This document shows positions 36,261 to 45,870 of a DNA stretch of 64,000 bases, one piece after another (positions within the stretch are counted from its first letter, which is position 1; every line of letters starts with the position of its first letter). The notes beneath the pieces were generated by a model. It did no database searches. It saw only the letters and a program-made list of their open reading frames with translations, and was not told the origin of the DNA. The DNA lies in contig NC_073691.1 of NCBI RefSeq assembly GCF_029784155.1, positions 65,664,839 to 65,728,838 on the forward strand. Direction: 5' to 3'. Source of the stretch: Uranotaenia lowii (lineage: Eukaryota; Arthropoda; Insecta; Diptera; Culicidae). Both the position numbers and the translations under genes were made by a program.

Positions 36261-36394
36261 CCGCATCACCGATAATTTCCGCTTATTAATTCCAAAATTT
36301 ATTTTTATGTTCCCTTGGAAAGAAATTTATTCAATAGAACACAAAGGAACGGGTTCATTCAAGTTTTTTTGTGAAGTGATCAGAGCTCAGTTTA

Positions 36395-36830
36395 AGGTTG
36401 CCTGATTTTTGTCAGCACGTATCCGAGCCAGACGAATCCGGGCAATTTTATATTCAAACCTGGCAAAACCGGGCATTTGCTTCCAAAATTACAGACCATA
36501 GAACCTGGAAAATATTGTCAAAAACCCAGACAAACAATAGTTAGGAAGTAAAATTGAAAAAAAAAATCATCTAAACTTATTGATAGATTTAATCGTATGT
36601 AAACATCCGTAAAACCTTTCATGATTTTTTTTTACAAAACTTCCTAAAAAAATTGGTTTGAAGGTATAAATTAAAATCTTTCACAACACAGTTTGTTATT
36701 TTTTGTTTAATTTGTATTATAAAGTGTAAAAATCGGGCAAATCCGGGCATTTATTTATGAAATTTGGCAACCGGTCTGAGCCGGACTGTTCAGGATTTTT
36801 GTATTTAATATCTGGGCAATCTGGCAACCT
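36395..36830 (+). mobile_element. AGGTTGCCAGA-family element, 436 bp (complete)
   Basis: It starts AGGTTGCCTGATTTTTGTC and ends GGGCAATCTGGCAACCT, with TA immediately outside on both sides. The two subterminal regions are different CCGGGC-rich blocks: CAGCACGTATCCGAGCCAG on the left, and AAATCCGGGCATTTATTTATG with CCGGTCTGAGCCGGACTG on the right. It is a good reference copy for the family. Confidence 0.85.
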
Positions 36831-37778
36831 TAGCCTAAGCACATGTAAAACAAATCTTGATGAGTTGCGCAAACCCTCTTGAACTTTTCGTATCTTCAAA
36901 AGAAATCACCTGTCAACCTGTTTTCTTTGATATGAAACTACAGACTGATACTACTCATGAATTATTGCTATCAAATGAAGCCATTTTTCTAAATGGAAGC
37001 AAAATTACCGAAATCACAGAAAAATCCTTAATTTCACATAATTTTGAGCAAATTTTCATTTCAAAATCTGTGTCACACTTCACATAATTTTAGAAATATT
37101 CACAAGTTTCGCAGATTTTTAAAACTTTGTTCGTTTTTCCAAAATTAAAATTATTATATCGATATGATTTTATTTTAAAAAATTTTCTCTTCAAATTGAA
37201 AAAGTTTGATTAGATATTTGGTTTTTTTCTAAGAAAAAGTTAAAAAGCCGCAAGTTGACATGAGTTTCCAATTAAATCAATAAAAGGTGTCACAGAAAAC
37301 CATCACCGATTTTTTTGGTAAAATTACAGAATGTCGGAATTTTTTTTCCCAAAACACGAAATTTATTTTGGCAACGTTCTATGGATAATAACAATTCGGT
37401 GTTGATTTTTTGTTGAACTTTTGAACATCACACTGAATTCGTAAAATTCTATCTACCCATCCCCGCCTCCTCCAACTATTCTTACGTTTAAGAGACGTTT
37501 AAATATTTTAACGAACAGTAGAAAAAAAATCAGTGTAGTTTTCAAAACTCATCGAAAAAATATCAAAATTTGACTACACTATCGGAAAAAATTGCCTTGG
37601 TTTAATTTGGTAAGCAAAAAGACAATTTCAGTCTCATCCCTCTTCGATTAACTTTATTCATTGTTTGGTAGACGTTTGTTAAATTGTATATCCTTTTTAT
37701 TCACTGTTTGATTTAAGCACTACGTTTTTGAAATTTCCATTCACGCAAATGTTTTGTATGATTTTTTCGTGATATTTC

Positions 37779-38023
37779 AATTCTTGCGTGAGCTTTCATT
37801 ACGTCGTATGAAACTTCTTAAGAATTCACAGAAAACTGCTGCAAAAGTTATCAAAACAACTTTAAAATTTGAATTTCACATACAGAATATGTTTTCCGGG
37901 CTATAAATATTCTAAATTGAAAGAAATTGCAACTAGTTTATGTCGAATTTTGTATTTTTTCGTAATTAAGCTGTTGGTTTACATTTTGTTTCATACGACG
38001 TAATGAAAGCTCACGCTCGAATT
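37779..38023. repeat. Inverted repeat, 36-bp arms
   Basis: AATTC..GCGTGAGCTTTCATTACGTCGTATGAAAC at 37779-37814 and its complement at 37988-38023 differ at two of 36 positions and enclose 173 AT-rich bases. It is possibly a small MITE; no target duplication is evident. Confidence 0.65.
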
Positions 38024-38369
38024 CTTGAAAAGTGTGTTTTTTCTCAAATTTAAACTTTTTTCCAATTGATTTAGATTCTCTAAAATATTTGGTTATGAAT
38101 TTACAATTTCTTATAAATCGGAAGTAAATGATTATAAATTCTAAATAAGTTGTTTTTTTTTTTCAAATAATTTACCTCTAGTGTTGTTTTACTGAAGCGC
38201 TCTTTCTATTTTGAATTTCTACGTAACTTGTTCCTCATGCTTACCTCTGTACTTTTGCAAATTTTCTCGTTTTCCTTTTTTCTTTTTTCTCTTTCTTACA
38301 TTTCATCATCTGCTTCCCAAAAAAAAACCATCAAAACTCCATCCTCAAACCCAACATCACCACCCACAG

Positions 38370-38468
38370 GACCTCTCCCTCAGCAACGATCTCGATAGGG
38401 ACAAGCGAAAGGTGCCATCCGACCCGAAGTGGGAAGCCAAGAACGCCATCTTAGGATTTGTTTTCGGA
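38370..38468 (+). CDS. Exon 3 of the secreted-protein gene
   Basis: 33 codons between the acceptor CACCCACAG and the donor GGA|GTGAGT, phase 0 at both sides. It encodes residues 52-84 of the assembled protein: an acidic/basic start (DLSLSNDLDRDKRK), then the compact segment DPKWEAKNAILGFVFG, which looks like the start of an amphipathic helix. Synonymous third positions favour G/C (CTC, AAG, GTG, CCG), unlike the AT-rich surroundings, which supports real coding. The acceptor lies 55-60 bases beyond a strong pyrimidine tract, separated by AG-free, AC-rich sequence. Confidence 0.8.
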
Positions 38469-40334
38469 GTGAGTATTGTTGGAAATTCAAATATCGTGTG
38501 AAGTGAGCTTTCGTTTCTGTTCAGTGCTTAAACTGTTTTTGGCTTTGAATGGACTTTGATATTAGTTTGAGACAATTAGAAAACATGTTATTCATCTTAC
38601 TTCCATATTTTCTTCGATATAAAAATTCATTTGATTTTTTTTTTTCAAAATTCTCTATTCGTTCCTTTTGATTGAATATCGTATTCGAAGGGCATGACCA
38701 AGTGCCGCCAAAGCTGACAGAACTGCTTCCGAACATCAACGCTAACACGTTGATTGATTCATTGATTGATAGTTTCATGCCAAACACGATCATCCAATCG
38801 CATTCATTCAGCAACAACAATGAACCCAAATGACGGTTACATTTTCGGCATCGACCATGCCAACCATGAGGCAGCGGGTGAATTAAGCTGTTTGAGACCA
38901 TCAATTACCTTGTGCTAATTTTGGGTTTAGGTTTAACGCTTTTTAGTCCCTATTTTCTATGTATAGCCTTAAAGCAGCTGGTGACGGTTAATATGATCGA
39001 TTTGCTGAAATTATACGCTTCACGTTAGGCCTACCCATTTGAAGTGAATGATGACTTACACCACTAAACGGTATTTAAGCCTCATTGTCCATCATTCAAA
39101 AACAAATCCCATACTTGTATGTTATTGATCAGTAGACTTAATTCGAAGAAATAATTTTAGCAAATCTTCTGTATGAAATAGATAGTATTTCTAACAAATT
39201 TTCTTTAGAAAAACATGTTAAAATTTTAAGTAACCGTTTAAGGTTTGTTACTCACAGTAGATACTAACATAAATTGGCATATGCTTTGCTAAAAACCTAA
39301 TCCGTCATGATTCGAATCGTTTATATAACAATGCAAAACATACACAATTTAGACTATAAAGTAGCCCAGCGACTGATATCCCTCAACTCAACTCTAGTCA
39401 AACCAAAAAGCCACGAAATGACTGCAACAAACTTGCGAGATTGCTACCCAAGTTCCAGAAAACGGAACCAGGCCAATCTCCTCTTTTTTGACTTTGACAT
39501 ATCTGATCCCTCCCCCGATTGCTAGTATACAAACATCCTAAGGTGTATAGGTTAGATTATTCAAATTCAAATCAACCACGCACGGGTAAATTAGTGGTTC
39601 GCACTCAGATGTCAGCCTTAGACCGAAAGAAAAACCTGATCCGACGAGAGCATAAATATCCCTCGGATATTTGTTAGACATAGATGGATGGAGATGACCC
39701 TGACCATTTGTTGACAGTTTTGGCTAGGCCTCGAAGCTGACTTTTGTAGCTCAACTTTAAGTAGTAGAACTTGACGGGTGGCTTATTAATTTGCGGCGCC
39801 GAGTTTCGGAAATGCCACTAGGCATACCAGGTTTCAAACTTCTTCCGCTGACAAGAAAAAAATAGTGAAGTGAACACAAATCCTATTACTTGTTTAGTTA
39901 AGGTCGTTTGGTTAGGATCAGACTGAATCAAGATATTCAATCATGTTAAGTATATAGACCTGAGTTTTGCCAGCTACCCGAGCGATGATGATTCAACATT
40001 TTAGGATATTTTCGAGCAACAAGGCAAAAAATGCATTGTAGATCACAGATTTTCATGAAAATTTACTACTTTTTTTTCGAGATTTTCTTCCTACAGGATG
40101 ATTCATCCTTGAATGAACATAGCTCATGTACGTATTTTATAACAAAAATATTTTCTACTAAGTTGATCAACTCGGAAGAACGTTTCGTGACAAAAAAAAA
40201 TTAAAGGAAATATAAATCATCAATTTTGTTAAAACTTAAGAACCCAGAATTTTTAAAAACCAAATATTTGAAAAGAGGTCTATTTCCAATGATCATTATT
40301 CTTTAAATTTGACAAAAATAATTGAAAAATTTAT

Positions 40335-40435
40335 TGAATCAAAGCAATCGAAAGATTCCTTTTAATTCAACCACGGTAAATGAAAAGTTCATACCGTGGT
40401 TGAATTAAAAGGAATCTTTCGATTGCTTTGATTCA
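40335..40435. repeat. Perfect hairpin: 44-bp arms, 13-base loop
   Basis: The arm 40335-40378 is exactly complementary to 40392-40435, with loop AATGAAAAGTTCA. Outside the arms the symmetry stops at once. A transcript from either strand would form an uninterrupted 44-pair stem. Confidence 0.9.
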
Positions 40436-40768
40436 GTTGAATCATTCAACCAAGTAGGCTCATACCAGAACAGAGTGAAAAATTTATTGATTGCGGAACC
40501 TCTAAACATGATTTGTTTAAGTTGGCTCCATACAAAAGTTTGTTCTCCATACCCTCATAGGAGGCAATCGAAGGCTTTAGTACCCCAATTTTCATAGTAA
40601 AGATTGCCTTCCAAAAGAAACGTGAAGTCAACAAGCTGAAATTTGATTAAGGATAGAGTTACAGTTTCCCGGCCATTTTAGCGTTCTCGGGAATCGGGAA
40701 ATCTGACGATCTTTTTCCCAGGAATTTTCGAGATTACGGCAAAGTTCCACATGAAGATTTTTACACTC

Positions 40769-40838
40769 TGAAAAGACATACACCGCCTTAGCCGATTTAG
40801 GCTTTACAGACTGAATATAAATTACGTGGACAACTTAA
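40769..40838 (-). repeat. 3' fragment of the tRNA-derived SINE
   Basis: About 70 bases match the tRNA-unrelated body of the SINE at 3356-3524 (TGAAAAGACATACACCG, GCCGATTTAGGCTTTACAGA and GTGGACAACTTAA) in the same orientation. The tRNA-like head is missing, as after 5' truncation. Confidence 0.8.
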
Positions 40839-42712
40839 CTCTACTACATACAAAACCTGATGTATGTATATGGGATTTTTAAATTTTTATGCAGTCGTAT
40901 TACAAAAACTTTCGAACTTGGTAAATGGCACATAAATTCAATAAGCTATTATATAACAAAGTACTTTAATCGACAAACTTGACTGATACTTGCTACAAAA
41001 ATTTAGAATAAATAAGAAAGATATTTCGCATTCGATATAAGTTGGTATGCTAGGCTTCAGGTTATTCATCAAATCTCGTAAATTTTCAGACAATTATCCT
41101 GTGGTTTCTAAATATGTTATTTCTTTGCCGATGATTTTGCTACAGTCAAAAGTTTAACAGATATTTTTCGTATCGCATCTTTATTGGAATTGTTTGGTTT
41201 CATTGATTCTTAGTCTTTTTTCACTATACTCTAAGTTGTCGAACAAAAAATATTTTGTCGCAAATTCAATGTAATTCCCGGAATTCGGGATTTCCCGATT
41301 TTTTTTAACTCCCGAGTAATCCCGGATAGGACACTATTATTGAGAACCATGATAGAAACTACAAATTACGATATACAATTTAATTTTACAGAACTTCTAA
41401 CTTTGCGAATATGAAAATCGTTATTGCAAAAACAAAGATTGCACGTTTTGAGATATTAAGAGTGAGTTTAACCTTCCAAAGCGGTTCGCAAAATATTCGT
41501 TTCGGGGAAATTTGAATTGTAGTTTGATTTCGTTCTCCTAGCTGTAAATATTAATCGATTTCGATGATATTTTATTCATTGTGTAGGTAATTTATTCTTA
41601 TAACTGAAAATTTTAAAATAAAGTCGATATGTATTACCAGGTTATCAGAAACTGGTTCAGAAAGTAAAAAGTCCGAAAAGTAAATTTTATTTTTTAAATA
41701 CTCATAACTTCTGACAGCGTTTTGACCGCTATCTCAGATCTTCCGGTAGAAAAAAATCTTACTTAAAAAAACGACATATAGTTTGAGCTTTGCTTAGCTG
41801 TATTCCATTTCCCAATGAACCGATTATCAAAACTCAAATTTTAATTTTTTAACGTTAATTTTATCATTATTTTCATAAAACATACTTGGTTTGCCAAAAT
41901 TACCAGTTCATCAGTATATTGGAATGATAATAAAGATGTTTGAAATGTGCGCTTCGGGTCATTTTGACCTGAACAGCTTTGGAGGGTTAATAGGGTCAAT
42001 ACGGCGTGTGGAAATTTCGATGTTGATCGATTTTGTGTAAAATCGATCGTTTATAACTGATGATCCAACAAACTTACAGGAAAACCAAAAACTTATTTTG
42101 AATCTTTTCACTATCTACTTTTTCAGGGGATGAATAACGCTAGAGAATAACGTTAAAATCCTAAAGAAAACAAAACAAAGAAAAAATCTTCTTTTAGATC
42201 AAGGATTCAGATTTGGCCTGGATACTATAGATTCAGAGATCTATACAAGCTTTTAAAAATTAATTCTACAAGTTTTAGAAATTTAAATAGAAAAAAATCA
42301 CAATATTTTTTTTACACCGCCTAAGCAAATCTTTGAGTATTTGATAATAAAGATACAAATTCGTTTAGAAACTGTCTTTAAGACTGCAAATGGATTTATG
42401 GTTGAAGAAATTAAACAAACTTCAATTTTTTTAAAAATTTCCATTGCCATTTTTTTTTGTAAAATTTAGAAGAATGAACAATTAAAAAGCGTTTATAATT
42501 ATTTTCTCAGAAGTCAAAATTACTCGCGGTCTTGGGGAAAAATAATCATGGAAATTAATCTTCAATTTTCAATTGTGTGTGATTTTTTATAGTTTGGTCA
42601 AAAAATTACAAATAAAGTAAATAAATTTTTACTCATTTTCTAAAGTTATTGTACCGCCCCGAATAAGCCAAGATTAGTTCTTAATTTTTTGCACCTTGGA
42701 AAAATGCTTTGT

Positions 42713-42812
42713 AACTTGTTTAAGTAACTTGTTTAAGTTTAACTTGTTTTAGTTTAACTTGTTTAAGTTTAACTGTTTAAGTAACTTGTTTAAGTTTAAG
42801 TAACAAGTTAAA
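42713..42812 (+). repeat. Short tandem repeat of TAACTTGTTTAAGTT
   Basis: Six or seven imperfect 14-16 base units of TAACTTGTTTAAG(TT), including a one-base variant TTTTAG. Confidence 0.85.
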
Positions 42813-44846
42813 GTTTTTCATAGGAATATCTTTCAGACTGTATAAAGTTATAATTATAAAAATATATCCAAACTTGAATTATTGCATTCAAAAAAAGGCT
42901 TATAAAATATTATTGACGCTTAAAAATTCTAAAATATGAAAATATCACAAATTATAAACCATGACTTAATTGGAAATTTAGCTGATTCACTGAAAGCAGA
43001 TAAGTGATTCATTAAAAAAAATTTAGTTGAGAATAATAAATTTTGCCATTTTAATCATTTAAACTAGAAATTAGATCTCTAGAGATAACACATTTTAAAA
43101 ATTTCTTTTATATTTACTGAAGAACTGTTGACTCTGAACATTTGAAAGCTTGAGCAAAGTCAAATCAACCAATAGAATTTAGGAAATAAAAATAAAGAAC
43201 CCAATCCTATCAAAACTTGGATTTGATGAACGTAAAAGCAATAGTATTTTTTTCATTTTCTATGATTTATTTATAACTGAATTATCGTTGGCATGAAGTA
43301 CAGTAATTCTACAAAAAAATGGACTTCTTTATCATTCACACTGCAATGCACACAGCAACACAACGCCTTTTATGTTAATTTGCAAAGTGAGTTTTGGAAT
43401 TTAAAGCTAGCATGTTAGAGATTAAAAAAAAAATTATCGGTTGGATCAAAATTTACGTGACGTACAAGGTTATTGTTCTCATGAACCATGCTATAGAAAT
43501 CGTATTTTTTGTCCGACCTCAATATATAATTATACCTCGAGCAAATTTTATTCTATCGTTAGAACACTCCAAAAAGTTCGAAAATGCATGCTAAATTCCA
43601 ATAAAAGGCGTTGCGTTGTTTCTGAGATATTGCAGTTTTTATTGTAAATGCTCGAAAAGTTTTTTTTTTAGAATTTCTGTGTTTCAAATCATACATACTT
43701 TAAAAGGCTTGAATTTTGTGAAATTTAATGTTTGTTGATCTATCTTATTTAAAAAATTTTGCCTAAAAATATTGAACGGTGTGCGGCTTTCTCGTTTTTA
43801 GGAATTTGAAAAATAAAGATTGGATCTGTATTGACGAATTTTTACTAAAACTTCTTACGAAGGCAAGAAACTTACTCAAATGAGCTCATTAGCAATTGGA
43901 CTAAAGTTCATAAAATAAATGTCTCAAAAATTTTGCTAAGCATTCAAAATTTCAAAGTAAGACACAGATTTTAAACGAACTCATCAAATCAACATCAGCT
44001 TTTGGAATCTGTTTTAGAGTTTATAGAATGTTTGTTTTATTTTTTGAATCAATATCCGAAACTTTATTTTGGTTGTGTTATCTACCTTTAAATTCTTTTG
44101 TGAGGTCTTATTCCAAATTTCGAAACAAACGACCACCATTGGTTTGTTTGTAAATTTTTGTTTTTGATGGCGTTATCGATAAATGTCACATTTATTAACA
44201 CTTTAAAAATACCGGCACTTTGTATATACCAATTTATACCGCAGGAGGTCGAATGACCCCTAAAATTTTCTTGTTTCTCAACCGATTTTTACAATTTAGA
44301 TTTTGTACAGCTTATTACGTTATTCAAATATGTTTCTCAGACAATGTTCAGCTACAATCATTTGTTTTAAAGTTATTCAAATACAAAGAATTTTTTTTTG
44401 AAAAAAACAAACAATCAAAATTAAAATCTACTGAAAAGTAGAATTTAGTTGCTAGAATAGTCTCAGACAATGCAGATTGATTAAAATCTCGAATAACAGG
44501 TATCGTAAACTGGGGGAACTTTGATCAACATGAAATTTTTGCAGATAATCATCATTAACTAAGTTCGAAGCTAAATATCTTAAAACTGTTGTCTACTTTT
44601 GAAAGCCTTTATATTGAGTTTCAAATAGGCTAAATTTGGTTTATTTTTGGAGATTTTTTTATATTACTTAAAATGTTATTTTAAAGTTTTTTTTTTTTTT
44701 TAAACTGTGACCCAAAGATGGGTCTTGACTCAAACATTCAGTCAGCGAAACTTTTTTTGTAGAGAAATGAATCCAACTTAGATGAAATTTCAGGGACTAG
44801 ATATGGGAAAATTGATGTTGAAAAACATGCGAAAAAAATTCGCCTT

Positions 44847-44920
44847 GTCTCTCGGTGAGACTTGAACCCACATCTTGCGCCTCTCCGGGGCCCATGTATT
44901 AACATTCTACTACAGGAGAC
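44847..44920 (-). repeat. tRNA-like module in the left palindrome arm
   Basis: Mirror image of 45174-45247. Read on the - strand it has a seven-pair acceptor-like stem GTCTCCT/GGGAGAC and a T-arm GTGGG-TTCAAGT-CTCAC. The anticodon arm is poor, so it is not called a functional tRNA. Confidence 0.6.
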
Positions 44921-45173
44921 CAACCTGGCGTATGAATATTATACTGGTTGAGTGTCGATGTCTATCGGAATGAAGGGAATAGTTCTCCCATGTGATCATA
45001 ATCATTTTTCTTGCCGTGCCTAAAATATCCAAATTTGAGTCCAACTACCGTAAGATGAAAAGATGGGAATAGATATAGACCAAGAAAAATGATTATGATC
45101 ACATGGGAGAACTATTCCCTTCATTCCGATAGACATCGACACTCAACCAGTATAATATTCATACGCCAGGTTG

Positions 45174-45247
45174 GTCTCCTGTAGTAGAATGTTAATACAT
45201 GGGCCCCGGAGAGGCGCAAGATGTGGGTTCAAGTCTCACCGGGAGAC
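45174..45247 (+). repeat. tRNA-like module in the right palindrome arm
   Basis: 74 bases: acceptor-like GTCTCCT pairs with GGGAGAC, the A-box-like TAGTAGAATG lies about 10 bases in, and the T-arm GTGGG/CTCAC closes the seven-base loop TTCAAGT (B box). The anticodon stem pairs only weakly. It is most likely a tRNA-derived pol III head of a SINE. Confidence 0.6.
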
Positions 45248-45428
45248 AAGGCGAATTTTTTTCGCATGTTTTTCAACATCAATTTTCCCATATCTAGTCC
45301 CTGAAATTTCATCTAAGTTGGATTCATTTCTCTACAAAAAAAGTTATTTTAAAGTTTAAAAAAATATCTGTTTTTTCGAAGACTCACAAACAAACACCTC
45401 TCCTGATAAAATGATAGCATTTAGAATA

Positions 45429-45870
45429 AGGTTGCCAGAATTTTTTTCACTACCATCCGGGCCTAGCAATTCCGGGCATTTTTTCAAAAAAACCTGGCAA
45501 AATCCGGGCAAAAACCGGGCAAAATGTGGGTGTTATTATATATAAAAACAAAGAAAAAATGCAAAAACATCGAAATTGCAGACTTCCAACTACTTTTTGG
45601 AACACTTTAATATTTAAAGGTTTATAAAAGTAACTCAGCGAAATTAATTGAAACAACCGTTGAAAATTTCGTTACCGATAATCGATTTTGCTGCAACTTA
45701 ATCAAAAACTTTGATTTTTTTTTGGTTTCTTTGTGAAAATTGTGAAAAAAACCGGGCAATATCCGGACTTTTTTCACGATATCCGGGCAACCGGGCCGGA
45801 CCGGATTTTCCCGAAATTTTGCATCAAATATCCGGGCAATCCCGGATAAAACCGGGCAATCTGGCAAGCT
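45429..45870 (+). mobile_element. AGGTTGCCAGA-family element, 442 bp (complete)
   Basis: It starts AGGTTGCCAGAATTTTTTTC and ends GGGCAATCTGGCAAGCT, with TA on both sides (45427-45428 and 45871-45872). CCGGGCA words recur in both subterminal regions, including ATCCGGGCAACCGGGCCGGA near the right end. Confidence 0.85.

Larger units (their letters stand above)
19200..38369 (+). other. Intron 2 of the secreted-protein gene (about 19 kb)
   Basis: The intron runs from GTTAGT to CCCACAG and carries most of the repeat structure of the window. Non-repeat, less AT-rich stretches lie at about 19200-20230, 28330-28520 and 29940-30290. The first holds runs of GAGAG-type words (19310-19370), two CACGTG E boxes (near 19426 and 19656) and several GATC/CGAT palindromes. 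These are candidates for conserved regulatory DNA, by composition only. Confidence 0.6.
44690..45342 (-). mobile_element. Palindromic, tRNA-related retroposon with 15-bp target duplication
   Basis: GTTATTTTAAAGTTT occurs at 44675-44689 and again at 45343-45357, enclosing 653 bp. At the left end the insert starts with a T run (44690-44700), which is a poly(A) tail on the - strand. The remainder is a near-perfect palindrome: 44749-45013 and 45081-45345 are each 265 bases, collinear without indels, around a 67-base spacer. Each arm holds a tRNA-like module, facing opposite ways. The tail plus target duplication indicates target-primed reverse transcription rather than a DNA transposon. Confidence 0.75.

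Noticed and set aside
38521..38904. 127-codon - strand open frame after exon 3
   Set aside because: No domain, ordinary intronic composition, no convincing start or splice signals.
45174..45247. Functional tRNA gene in the palindrome
   Set aside because: The anticodon stem is poorly paired and the copy is part of a dispersed retroposon.
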